Assembly: GCF_003597395.2 (NCBI RefSeq)
Contig: NC_133774.1
Location: 42,162,385 to 42,226,384, forward strand
From: Chelonoidis abingdonii
Lineage: Eukaryota > Chordata > Testudines > Testudinidae
Length of the DNA: 64,000 nucleotides
Direction: 5' to 3'
The notes beneath the pieces are model-generated. The model ran no database searches and was not told the DNA's origin. It saw nothing but the letters and a program-made list of their open reading frames with translations. A program made the translations under genes and the position numbers. Of the stretch, positions 45,687-57,270 are shown one piece after another (within the stretch, counting starts at the first letter, position 1; each line of letters opens with the position of its first letter).

Positions 45687-46267
45687 CTGCAGGTTTTGTG
45701 TATAATCATCCACCACTGATTTTATAAAAGAATCTTCTTCTAGGTTCCTCAAAATGTCAATCCTCTGAAATGTATACTGAAATGATGCACCAAACTTTCT
45801 TGTATTTATTTTTGAGAATTTCCTGAAATCAGACCCACTTTTGGCAATCCAAGTTCCATTCACCTTTTTGATTCCAGAATCATGGTCATGACCCCCTAGA
45901 ACCAGATCTATTCCTTGGGTGTTCTGGGCAAGTCTGATGTCATTAATCCATTTCATCTGTGTCATAGCAATCATAAGTCCTGCTCCCTCTGCTTTAAGTT
46001 CTGCAGATATTTTATTACCTGCTTTGACATAATCAATGTAGTTTAGGTTTGATTTATTAATGGTAGGCAAGGTATCCAGCCAGTCTTCTTCTACTAATCC
46101 CAATACGAAAATTGGTTTAATATTCCATATAACTACTTTTTTTACTGAGCCATGGCCTAGTGGTTTAGAGGTAAATCTGTCATATACATTGCTGAGGAAC
46201 CATGGAAATTTCATTTGTTGTATATAATCTTCCAGAATATCAATACCAAAATCAAATTCGTGGTTTC
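45687..46267 (-). pseudogene. Exon 3, core of the metallophosphoesterase domain
   Basis: This 581-bp exon is open throughout (193 codons plus two bases). It starts with GNHEFDFG, the Asn/His metal motif, directly after the acceptor TTTTTAG|GA. It continues through WFLSNVYDR and LGLVEEDWL to GIDLVLGGHDHDSG (the GHxH motif) and NGTWIAKSGSDFR (substrate-pocket region). It ends at YTQNLQ with donor CTGCAG|GTAGGC, phase 0. The block that normally reads TH(M/L) before the ND dipeptide reads TQMKWINDIRLAQN: a CAG at 45957-45959 replaces the expected metal-ligand histidine. The block is otherwise well preserved, so decay of this gene may be fairly recent. Confidence 0.88.
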
Positions 46268-47082
46268 CTAAAAATACAAAAGTCCAGAAGCTAGCTTGTT
46301 AAGGTTAACAACAAAAGGTGGTCATATGAGATAATTTGAGTTTTTATATGTCATTTAGAATAGCATTAGAGATATGAAAGCTTTTTTACTTCAAACTAAA
46401 GGACCAAATTCCTCTCTTTTACAGCAGTGAAAACCATTAGTCATTCCATTTACTTCTGTAGTTACCCGTTTTATACTGTAGCAAAGGAAAACAATGCTTT
46501 GCCAAAAATATCCATTTTTATGCATCTACTTTTTTTATACATAGATTATCTAAATTTTAGCAAGCCCAATATTTATGGCTAGAAAAAAAAACATATGTAA
46601 TACCCAGAGCAAGGTTCTTGAGAGAAAAATTAAGATACATCTCTCAGTTTATCATATCATGTCTTTGGTTGGCCTCTGAAATGTGATCGGGGAAAGAAAA
46701 AGGTGCTTTCTGGTACCATGCCAAAAGTTACCAGAGATTACAAAGGTGTGTGTAAATAATTAGGCTTCTTTAAGAGAGACTTTTGGTACAGCCAGGATTA
46801 AACAGGTCAGTGGATCAAGTCCTGGAGCTATTATTTGTGGTATTGTATCGGACTTTCAGGAACCCTATATCTAATGTGCATTATGCCAAACAATTCTGTA
46901 CGCCAAACTGCTTGAGAGGACGGTCCAAACGTTAATGTACAAAAACCCACAGGCCTGAAACAAACTCTATGAACATGCAAAAGGGGACAATTTCATGCAT
47001 AAGTGTCTGTTAACATGAACAAATACAGGTTTTTATAAACATACACATCTCTGAAAATATGGTCCTTTATCTAGTGCTATGG

Positions 47083-47317
47083 CAGGGGTGCCCAACATCC
47101 TGGTCAGCGGTCGATTATCCGCCGAAATGCCACCAAATTTCTGCGACATTTCAGCTGCGACGCCTCTTGATGATGCCACTTGCCACTGACAAGCGACGTC
47201 ATCAAGAGGCGTCACCACCAAAATGCCGCAGAAACTCAGCGGCATTTCAGCAGATGCTCAACCGCCGCCACAGTCCTTCGTCTGGCACCCGCCAGACGAA
47301 AAGGTTGGGGATCACTG
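47083..47317. mobile_element. hAT-type miniature element with perfect 8-bp duplication
   Basis: TGCTATGG at 47075-47082 and 47318-47325 flanks a 235-bp element with ends CAGGGGTGCCCAACATCC and the inverse of CAGTGATCCCCAACCTTTTC. It holds an internal hairpin (GACGCCTCTTGATGATGCC versus GACGTCATCAAGAGGCGTC). It lies in intron 2 of the host gene. Confidence 0.8.
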
Positions 47318-47984
47318 TGCTATGGTCTATACAGTGCTATAGAAATGTACACTGTATATTTTGAATAGGAAGACTAGGAAAATACAAAGTTGGTGATACA
47401 GAAGTGTTTTGGTTTATTTTTTGTTTGTTTGTTTTTTAAGCTTTGCAAAGCAGTGACCAAAAAGTAGAAAGGAAAATAAAAGACTAGCTGACCTTGCTCA
47501 TCCACTCAAATAAGTTTGCATCGGAAAAGACATTTGAAAAACCCAATATAATGAAGAATAAGTAGCTGCTTTATACATTTCTCTTCCCCGCTTTTTGCCC
47601 AGGAAGAAGCCCTGGCACTGGGCAGAATGGCACCTCCAGTGCTACTCTTGCCTTAGCTATACATATACGCAGTGGTGAGCTGGAGCCAGTTCGTACCGGT
47701 TCGTGCGAACCAGTTGTTAAATTTTGAAGTGGTTTTAGAACCGGTTGTTAACCCACTTCCCTGCAAGGAGGGGGCGCCGTGGCTTTGATGGGCTCCAGTC
47801 GGGAAGTCTGTAATTCCTCCCGCACTGTGCTGCGGGAGCCATGCGGGCTGCCACCTGGCCCTGTTGCTGCTGCTGCTCCCCTGACCTCTGGCCTTGGGGC
47901 TCCCGCTGCTGCCTGGTAGGTCCCCGGCTGCTCTGCTGGGCCTGGGCTGCATCCTGCTGCTTGGGCTGCTCCGAGACCCTCTCC

Positions 47985-48545
47985 CTGTGTGTACCCACAC
48001 CCCCTGCCCGCACCCAGCCCCTGTCTCCAGCCAGCCCTGAACCCCCTGCCCGCAGCCAGCCCCTGCCATACCCCCTGCCCTCCCCGCATCAGCCCCGCAC
48101 CCCCTGCCCTGCCTGCAGCCAGCCCCTATCTCCAGTCAGTCCCATATCCCCTGCCCACAGCCAGCCCCTGCCACATCCCCGCCCTGTCTCCAGTTAACCC
48201 CTGCCACACACCCTCTGCCCAAAGCCAGCCAGCCACACACTCCTCTGTCTCCAGCCCTGCCAACTGCTGCCGCACCCCCCTGCCCAAAGCCAGCCAGCCC
48301 TACACCCCCTGCCTCCAGCCAGCCCCACACCCCCTGCCTCCAGCCAGCCCCACACCCCCATCTCCTGCCAGCCCCATACCCCCTTGCCTCCAGCCAACCC
48401 CGCATCCTCCTGTCTTCAGCCAGCTCTGCAACCCTTGCCCTGCCTGCAGCCATCCCCACACCCGCTGCCGCCAGCTAGCCCTGTCCCATGCCCCTGTCTG
48501 CAGCCGGCCCCACATCCACTGGTGCCCTGCAGTTCCCAGGCAGTA
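47985..48545. repeat. CCAGCCCC/ACACCCCCTGCC minisatellite
   Basis: Roughly twenty degenerate units of about 20-30 bp, strongly C-rich on the plus strand, inside the hAT element. Four overlapping open frames of 77-185 codons arise from the repeat alone. Confidence 0.75.
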
Positions 48546-48611
48546 ACCCTGCACACCTGCTTCAATGAGGGGGACAGGGAGCAGCTGGGACCCACACATG
48601 TGCACACCCTA

Positions 48612-48731
48612 CGGTGACCAGACAGCAAGTGTGAAAAATCGGGACAGAGGGTGGGAGGTAATACAAGCCTATATAAGAAAAAGACCCAAAAATCAGAACT
48701 GTCACTATAAAATTGGGACATCGGGTCACCC
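48612..48731. mobile_element. 120-bp TA-flanked miniature element nested in the hAT element
   Basis: TA at both sides (48610-48611, 48732-48733) with ends CGGTGACCAGA and the inverse of GGGTGACCCGA. Inside are AAAAATCGGGACAGAGGG and AAAAATCAGAACTGTCAC. TA target duplication suggests a Tc1/mariner-type source. It belongs with the outer part of 30191-30548. Confidence 0.65.
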
Positions 48732-48825
48732 TAGCACACCCCCAGGGAGTGGTGGGGACCCACACATGTGAAACGGAGCTCATTTCTAGTTCAGGCCCAT
48801 CCTTTTTAAAAAGAACTTTAGGTGA

Positions 48826-48947
48826 GGTTAACATACAGCCGTATTTTCCCGGACATGTCAGGCTTCTTGGTTCTTAAATTGCCATCCTGGAGACATTTTT
48901 TAAAAATTCCTCCCGGGAAAATACAGACGTATTTTTTATTGTTAAGT
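48826..48947. mobile_element. Second nested inverted-repeat element
   Basis: GTTAACATACAGCCGTATTT followed by TCCCGG at the left. The right end is the inverse of CTTAACAATAAAAAATACGT / CTGTATTTTCCCGG. It is a short palindromic element within the hAT element. Confidence 0.6.
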
Positions 48948-50206
48948 ATGACTCCCAATGACTCAATGCATTACCATTTCTTATAAAGAAAAATACAAAA
49001 AAAACATTCTGTGGCACATCCCTTAAATCAGAACATTTTATAGGGAACTGCTTGTTAAGATTTTGGCAGCTCATCACTGCATATACGTCTGATTATATAT
49101 TTACCTAAGAGAACTCTAGACGCAGCTACAGTTTGTGTTTGATTTGTTATGGTTCAAAGGAACACGTTCTTCTACCTGAAAAGATCAGATAGCTTAGCTG
49201 GTCTACTGGTGCTGACATTATTGGGCCGAGGTTATTCAGAGGAGCGGGCACTTGCTCCCAGCATCAAAAAGAAAGTTGGTTTCATGTGGAGTTTATATTA
49301 GTCTGTTTGCTAAGTGCTGTTCCTTTTCACAAACACATTAAACGTGTGTTCTGTCTTTTACACAGGCTGTCTATTGGTTTGCAGGTTGATTATAAGACAA
49401 AAACCAAAATCTTATAAAGCCCTAAATAGGCAGGGACTCTAAGAGGCCTCCTCCCTCCTGTGACATATGTTGTCATACTCATGAATATCAGAGGCATCTG
49501 AATTAGAGCCTGATTGGTATATAAAGAAGAAGAGGTGGCTGCTGGCAGGGCATTCTTTGTTATGAGCACTTGCCTCTAGTATTTGCTTTCTCCTTTGGTC
49601 TCGTATTTATAAAGGCAAATCCTGCCACCTCCTGTATAGCTGCAGAGGGCATTCTGCAAAGGGAACCAGTGCAGTTATGCTGCACAAGAAAAGGATGGGT
49701 TTTGGAGGGTTCTGCAGGGTGCATCCACTCCCCTGTGCATTGTGAAGCCTTGCTCCACAGAAACTCCCTTGTGCAGTAACCTGCAGGGGCAAGGCCAAAG
49801 GAGCTGCCATTATACAGATCCTGTGGTGCTGGCTCCAAGGGAAGAAGAGACACATCGTGTCTGCAGAGCGCTTTTCAGCTCTCAAGCTGAGGTATTCTCT
49901 GCTGAAAGGTTCCCCACCTCCCTGAGGGAGGGGACGATTTCTCTCCCACACACTTCTGCTTGTCCATCGAGGCCCCCGCCCTTCCCCCAGCTTTCAGACT
50001 AATTGCTGGGTTGAGGATTTGATCCATCATGCAGCAACATAAATGGTGTTTTACAAGACATAAGAATACTAGGGACAGACAATGTAAGTCTTTTTGTCAC
50101 TACAGAGCTTACAATCTAACTGTCGGTATGCCTGTAAAAGGTAGCTGTAAATAAACTAACATGGCACAGATATTATGAAATTCATCTGTGAATAACATTT
50201 ACTTAC

Positions 50207-50347
50207 CAAAGACTGCAAAGTGTACTCCCACTGCATTTAATATAGGAATCATATGTTACTGAACTTAAGGCTGATGGATTTAAGCAGTCTCCACTAAATA
50301 TTATAAGTGGATTCAGGGAACTGAATTTTTTTATAGCTGCAGCAAAT
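50207..50347 (-). pseudogene. Exon 2, carrying the GD metal motif and a frameshifting deletion
   Basis: The acceptor TTGTAG|A completes the Arg codon left by exon 1. The reading then gives FAAAIKKFSSLNPLIIFSGD and LNPSALSSVT, the second metal-binding motif. At about 50252-50256 the frame breaks: the following residues MIPILNAVGVHFAVFG, which lead directly into GNHE of exon 3, are in a different frame. The family normally has a few residues such as KGK(H/Q) between these blocks, so about 11 bases (2 modulo 3) appear to be missing. The exon length (141) only fits the flanking phases if such a deletion is assumed. The donor is TTTG|GTAAGT, phase 1. Confidence 0.85.
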
Positions 50348-50539
50348 CTACAAGAAAAAACACAACTTTCAGCTTGCTTTATTAGATGGTTAGTGCTGTT
50401 GGACCATCTTTATAGCTTTCTTTTCTGGGTGGAATTAATTCTGTTTTAGAGTTTGTCAACTGCTTCAAACTAGGAAAACATGCTTTGACACAAAAGAAAA
50501 GTGAGGGAGTGTTCACTCCATTCTTTGAGTTTTTATAGA

Positions 50540-51795
50540 AGACAGTCTCTGAACAGAAAGGAGAAGGAGACTCTGGAAGAATTCCACCACGATTTCAACC
50601 ACTTCCACCCTATCATCAACCTCATCCTGGACCAAACTACACAGGAAGTCCACTTCCTAGACACCACGGTACAAATAAGTGACAGTCACATTAACACCAC
50701 CCTATACCAAAAACCCACCGACTGCTATGCCTATCTTTATGCTGCCAACTGCTATCCCAGACACACCACGTGATCCATCATCTACAGCCAAGCACTGAGG
50801 TATAATCGCATTTGCTCCAGCCCCTCAGAAAGAGACCAACACCTACAAGATCTTCACCAAGCATTCTCAAAACTACGATACCCGCACGAGGAAATAAGGA
50901 AACAAATCAACAGAGCCAGACATGTACCCAGAAGTCTCCTGCTGCAAGACAAACCCAAGAAAGAAACCAACAGAACTCCACTGGCCATCACCTACAGTCC
51001 TCAGCTTAAACCTCTCCAATACATCATCAGTGATCTACAACCCATCCTGGACAACCATCCCTCGCTTTCACAGGCCTTGGGAGGCAGGCCAGTCCTCACC
51101 CACAGACAACCCACCAACGTTAAGCATATTCTCACCAGCAACCACACACCGCAACATAGTCACTCTAACTCAGGAACCAATCCATGCAACAAACCTTGAT
51201 GCCAACTCTGCCCACATATCTACACCAGCGACACCATCACAGGATCTAACCAGATCAGCCACACCATCACTGGTTCATTCACTTGCATGTCCACCAATGC
51301 AATATACACCATCATGTGCCACCAATGCCCCTCTGCTATGTACATTGACCAAACTGGACAATCCCTACGTAAAAGGATAAATGGACACAGGTCAGATATT
51401 AGGAATGACAACACAAAAAACGTAGAAGAAACTCAACCCAACAGACACACAATAGCAGATTAATCGCAGCAAAAAAACGTCAGGACAGACTCCAAAGAAA
51501 ACTGCTGACTTATTTCACTTGCAGATATGACACCCAGCAGCTCAGATAAACAAAGCAACTATAAAAGCAGTTTCTCCTTCCTTGGTGTTCACACCTCAAC
51601 TGCTAGAAGAGGGTCTCATCCTCCCTGATTGAACTAACCTCATTATCTCTAGACTGATTCTTGCCTGCATATCGATACCTGCCTCTGGAAATTTTCACCA
51701 CATGCATCTGACAAAGTGGGTATTCTCCCACGAAAGCTTATGCTCCAATACTTCTGTTAGTCTATAAGGTGCCACAGGACTCTCTGTCACTCTGA
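50540..51795 (+). mobile_element. Penelope-like retroelement, 5'-truncated and decayed
   Basis: The plus strand encodes the end of a Penelope-type reverse transcriptase: TLEEFHHDFNHFHPIINLIL, VHFLDTTVQIS and LYQKPTDCYAYL. After several frame changes comes a GIY-YIG-type endonuclease remnant (AIYTIMCHQCPSAMYIDQTG, QSLRKRINGHRSDI). It ends in the conserved tail (CATCTGACAAAGTGGGTATT, CGAAAGCTTATGCTCCAATA) that also occurs as isolated fragments elsewhere in the window. Penelope elements use this RT plus GIY-YIG pair. Stops at 50772, 51200 and elsewhere show it is inactive. Confidence 0.8.
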
Positions 51796-52659
51796 ACAGA
51801 AAGGGAGGAAAAGAAACAGGGAGAAGTTGGAGGCAGAAAATAGCACCACCATTTTCCCCTTGGTACTATGTTAACACAAATAATAAATAACAACAACAAA
51901 TATCCTCCTGTCTTTTCCATTTCTTCATTTCAACTTTCACACCCTCATGCCCTTCCTCTTCTATTTCCATCTTATCTGTTTTCTTCTTTTCCAAATATTG
52001 TCTCTTATCTTTTAGCCTTCTCCCCTGTCTTTGTTTCAACACACATTTCTAGCCCTTTCCTCTCTTTCTTCCATATTACACCATCCTCCTCATATTTAAA
52101 ACATGTACAAATTACTGGAATATTTCATCAATGCTGATGTTGCTGCCATTAAATCACTTTACCAGTGTTCTGTCAATCCTTCTGAGAACAGCACTTCCTG
52201 AAGCAGATTGACAATAAAAGTTGCTTTCAGAAATATTGATTCTGCAAAATGAAAAAAGTGTGGCAGGAATGGCAAATGTAGTGGGAGAAAAGGCTAAGTA
52301 TCCAAGAGTTACATGACTAATCATAACTGAAGTGGTGTTATCCTTAAATCTAAAGTTGATTTTAAGATTCTTGGATGCTAAACTAGATACCAATATTTGT
52401 ATATTGTGAGTGTTTGTTCCATAGTGACTATATTGTGTGTCAATTTCATAGTCATTACATTTAAATACAAAAGAATGTAAAAAAACACTTGTGCAAGTCT
52501 GTGTGTAGATGAGTCCTATGTCACAAGGAGAAACCAAAAAGCAGAAACCAGCTGAAGAGTATGTTTTACAGAGTCAGTTTCTCCTTTCCTCTGGTTAGTT
52601 GCCTTTGTCCTGAACTAAAGTGTGTTTTTAATGTAGGAAAATGTATCCATAGAGTTCTC

Positions 52660-53100
52660 CTGTAGCAGTGAGAGGCCATCTTAAGTCAGGAGAGGGTATA
52701 TGATTGGCCAGAATTTATTAGAGGTGGAGCTCAGCAACTATAAAGGGTGCTTCAGTGCAAAGGGGCTCACTCTAGTGTGCTAATCCATTTTAGGGGATCT
52801 CGAATCCTCAAAGTGTTGTTCCAGTTTGAAAGCTTAGTCTAGGCAGAAGCCTGTGGGTCTTACTGTGGTTGGAAGTTGGCTCATGTTTAAGGAGAGCGGG
52901 AGGCTTTGTGAAAGGATGCAATTAGAGAGCTTTTATGGGAAAAATTTATAAAGAGGTATATCTTATGAAGCTGTCATGGGAACTTTAGTGATTTGATTTC
53001 TTACTTCCTATGGTATCTTAAATTAAAGATATTTTAATGGACTCCTGAGCTTTTCTGTTCCTTTTCCCTTCATTACACTGACCCACATGGAGGTACACAT
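52660..53100 (+). mobile_element. Possible LTR-like stretch
   Basis: Contains a TATAAAGG box near 52740 and ATTAAAG near 53024, ending near CATTACACTGACCC. The composition resembles a retroviral-type LTR. No terminal duplication was found, so the call is weak. Confidence 0.25.
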
Positions 53101-56100
53101 TAGTCATTGTTTGCATGCGAAGAACAGATTTGGGCCCAGTAACAAAGGTCATATGTTTGTGTAACTCACTGTTTGTTCCTGAAGAAAACAGAATTGGTCT
53201 GACTCTTTTTGCTGTCCTTTAAATAGACATCAGATTTGATAACACTAGCACATCCAACTATCTTACAATGCACTGTCTCCTAGCTTCAAGTTTCAATCTT
53301 ATGTCTTTTCAACCAGCTGTTCATCATTCTTTGTACTTCCTTGACAGCTGATTTTTCAGATTTACATATGGAGGCACTCAGAAGGACATAGATACTTCAT
53401 GTCTGGATCACCTTTTTTTTAATCCTGTCCGTTTAAACATTCAGACTAAATAATAGAATCTAACAAAGCACAGCACTTTCCCATGTGGCCTGGATAATGT
53501 TAAACAGATGTCTGCTTAATAAGTTCAAGCCATCTGAAATACTTCTCATTAATGAATATAATACCCTGACACACACATTAACACTTATCAGTACCATGCC
53601 TTTCTTACTAAAGTTAGGAGATTTGTTTACATTAGACCTCAGTACGTTTAATTTCATCAATCCTGCTTAAATTTCAATGTGACCTATACAAGAGTGCGTA
53701 TTCCAGTTTGTGTCAGTCATTATAGACTGGCAGTGTTTTAATTCTCTGTCTTCCTACTTGGGTTAGATCTTCAGGGGCATCAGGCACCTGAGTTCTGCTC
53801 AATGCACCTTTGGGGGCACTTCTCCCATATTTCCAATGAGATTCCTCCTGTCTCAATCCTGGTGCAAGATCGAACATCTGCCAGCACAAAATCACTCCTG
53901 TAACTTTCTCTAGCAATGCTCCGTCTAGCCCTGACTGTCCCCTACCTTGAGCATGTGACAATAGCTATAGCTATGCATACTATATGCAATCTTGGAATTG
54001 CCCACAGTAGGACAGCTCTTTCCATCACCTTTTCAGCACAAAGGGGCCAGGGCATGACTAAAAATCTGGCACTTTATGTCTACCAACAGAATAGATTCTA
54101 CATCTTCTGATCAAGTTGTCTCTAGTTTTTGGTTTTTTTTTCAGTTTAGATGTACATATAGTATTTTGGTCAAAATCAGTTCATCATGAATTCTTCAGGA
54201 TGGTGTTTCATAATCTTACCAGCTTTAGCCCCAATGCAAGGAAAAGATGATTGAATTCTATATTATTTGTGCATCAAATATCCTAGCTCCAAAACTATCA
54301 TTCTAATTCTCACTTGGATACACAAGAAAACAAAGAAATGAACATGTCCACTTGGTCCGGAAAGTGTGTGAAAAAGTGATTGATGAGAAAGGAGATGGGA
54401 AAAGGGCAGGGCAAAAAGAAAGATGGAAATAATAAAATTAGAACAGGAAGACAAGTGAAATATAAAAATAGAGGAACAGTAGGAAGTATAGGAAGCAAAC
54501 AATAAAGAAATGAAAGGAAAGAACAGATGACAGAAGGACAAAGAGAAGATGAAGAAGGAAAAATGAGGAAGAATATGCAAATGAACAAAACATTTGAAAT
54601 TAACCATATTTTCTTTGCTTTTAAACTATAATTCAAATCTACATTTTAAAGGAGAACATCCTATATTCTGAAGAAAAAAAAAATCACAATTTTTAGCTCA
54701 ACATAGACGGAATAAGTATCAGCAGCTATTGACAGCAACACAATACTTGTGAATTTTAAAAGCTTGTTTTAATATAAGAATGTGCTTCATTTTTTTGAAT
54801 CTCTGCAGGATTTCCCCACAAGCTGTCTTCAATTTCTGAATCCAGTAATCATTAAACATTTAAGCTGCTTTCTTAAAGTGGGGGTGTGATCCTCTGGTGA
54901 AAAGCTTGATGGAAGGCCAGTGTCTATAGGGGTTGCATTAAGATTTTGGGGCATGGTCTCTAGTGTATTGTGGCTGTAGGAGTGGTAACAGTAATGTGCC
55001 TGTGGATGGAAGAGAAGAAGGTATAAACTGTTAGGTGGCTTACTTTCTCATATTCTTGCTTTTGTGTGAGCATGTCAGCTGTGTTATGTGTGCAGTACTC
55101 ATAACTGCTTCACAATGAATTTTCTGTGTATTAATTCCTAAGATTTTATAACATTTAAGTGGGGGTTGGGACTTGGTTGAGACAGGGTGGGGGTGAACCT
55201 GGCTCAGGGAAGAAGTGCAGCTGCTCACAGAGAAAAGTTTAATTTGCCAGCCACAGCATACAAAACCCTTCCTCTGTTATGCCCAGTGGCACATAAAACC
55301 CTTCCACACTGTAGCATAAAAATCTGAACAAAAAAGTATAGCTCCTGATGGAGAAGGTTTTTATCTGACAGAGAAAGTTCTGTGTATGCGCTGGCACACA
55401 GGTGTTTATGTGCCAGTTTATATACCAGCACACACAAAAAGTTTATGCATCAGTGCTGGCACATTAACATTCAGCTATAATGAATAACAATAAAAGTGAC
55501 CCTAAGTACAAATTTTAAAACACCCAAACAACTACACATTGTACCACATCTACCCAGGATTTACCTCTGCACCAAATTTAGGCTAGCTAGATAATACTTT
55601 TCAAAAGATATCAGTCAACAATGAAAGGTTGGATTGCCAAGGACAAATTTCAGATCAAACCCAATTTCAAGGACTACTAATGAAAAAATGTATAAAGAGA
55701 TACACAAACAAAAGATAAACAAAAACTACTGAGAAAACGCAAAAGTATATAAAAACTAATTTCAAAAAATTAGCCACCTGCTTTTAGAGCAAAACAAGAA
55801 TTTATGTCCCTTTTCAGAATACAAACATAGCTATGGTTCACAAGTAGGTGCCACCATATTGGGAGATATTATACACTATAAGTGTAAACTTTCTCAAATA
55901 CTATACTAGCTTGTGGGGGTTATTGCTGATTTCTGCATCCGTTTGCCCAACATGGGAACTATGGGCCAAATCTTGCCTCCCATCCCTTTCCTAATATAAT
56001 GGAGACAGTGGTGTAAGGCCAGATTCCTTGGTTCCATCCTCTTCCATCATTACAATGGGATTGGAGGGATAAAAGGAGAGGGCACTTCCCTGTTCTCATA

Positions 56101-56729
56101 CTTTTCCTGGTGGTATCCTAGGTGGGAATTAAAGGGTGGGAGAATTTCCTCAGAGCACTCCTTTTCCTGGTGTCACTAAAAAGTCTGAAAGGAATGGTGC
56201 CTGGTGCCTCCCTTTCTCAGTATCCAAGAATGGTGTGTGTGACAATATCATGAGGTGATCACCTGGGAGTCCCTTCAGGCCTTAACCAGAACCCACTACC
56301 ATATTTTATATTTACAGTGAGTCACTACCTTCCCCTTTTGCTTCAGGGGAAGGGTGCTATAGCAGCAACCAGTCCTACCTATTTCTGCCTTCTGTCTGTT
56401 TTTCAATCAAAGTTCAATTAATGTACACGGGTGTGGATTTGAGTGGCAGGATGATGAGTTAGCTCTGGAGTCAGCACATCCTGTTAGGTACAGATATGGC
56501 AATTTCCTGCAATATACATAGGAAATCCTATTGAATTAGGCTTAAGTATCTTCGGGGTCCATTGTATTAAATGAAGAGTTTGTGTATTATTGGGGGCCTG
56601 GATTATATATAACCTCTCNAAATACAAATTTGAACTCCTTCCAGCCAAATACACATTTGCAAATACAGAAAACAAACATAAGCCTAACTCGCCTTATCTA
56701 CCTAGTACTTACTATTTGAATATATAAGA
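53101..56729. other. Intron 1 DNA, mostly unassigned
   Basis: A purine-rich tract at 54360-54560 gives hydrophobic-looking minus-strand frames by composition. A single N lies at 56619. No exon with phase-compatible borders was found here. Confidence 0.45.
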
Positions 56730-57270
56730 ACCTGTATCAGGGAGATTAGAGAGAAACCTGGTTGCACGTCTGGTCCCTCTGAGCCCCCAGAGTGAACAAC
56801 AACCAAAAACTAACAGCACACACAAAAACTTCCCTCCCTCAAGATTGAAAGTATCCTGTCCCCTGGTCAGGTGACAGTCAGGCTCACTGATCTTGTTAAC
56901 CCTTTACAGTCAAAAGAGACATGAAGTACTTCTGTTCTATTAACTCTTACTTATCTGTTTATGACAGCCTTTGTCTGCTGATCACCTGTTACATTAGGCC
57001 AAGATCAAAGGCCCAAGCTATATAAAGGAAAAGACTGAACATTCCCGGAGGTGCTGGTTCTGAATCTGACACAGTTATGAACTTATAACCACAGAGAAAA
57101 CCCATTTGTGGGTTTTGAACAACTGACATCTACCAGAGCCCAAGGTTGGAGTTGCAGAGAGAGAGTGACCTCTGGTAAGCATATGTGTAGGGTCTTCTAT
57201 TTTATTTTTAAGATGTTTTCTCTGTAATGCTTTCATCTGAAGAATAAATGTTTGCTTATAAAGAGTTGGT
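56730..57270 (+). mobile_element. LTR-like stretch of endogenous retroelement type
   Basis: Contains CAAGATTGAAAGTATCCTGT, GTCAGGTGACAGTCAGGCTC and TTGTTAACCCTTTACAG, a TATATAAAGG box near 57020 and AATAAATG near 57243. This order is familiar from turtle LTR elements; ends are not resolved. Confidence 0.4.

Larger units (their letters stand above)
47670..49079. mobile_element. 1.4-kb hAT-type non-autonomous element with perfect 8-bp duplication
   Basis: CATATACG at 47662-47669 and 49080-49087 flanks ends CAGTGGTGAGCTG and the inverse of CAGTGATGAGCTG. The left arm has GAACCAGTTGTTAAATTTTG and GAACCGGTTGTTAACCC. The middle is a CCAGCC/CCCTGCC minisatellite. The right part carries two nested elements. 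No transposase frame is present; the long frames in the minisatellite are compositional. Confidence 0.82.

Noticed and set aside
47841..48546. Pro/Cys-rich and Gly-rich open frames on both strands
   Set aside because: They arise from the C-rich minisatellite inside a hAT element; every frame is open because of composition.
50207..50262. Exon 2 starting at the internal ATG (MIPILNAVG) as an alternative first exon
   Set aside because: No acceptor is needed or present there, and the upstream part of the same exon encodes the GD motif with a phase that fits exon 1, so a frameshift is the better explanation.
54263..54636. Hydrophobic 108-114 codon minus-strand frames
   Set aside because: They come from a purine-rich plus-strand tract that translates as Phe/Ser/Leu-rich sequence on the other strand; no start context or family match.
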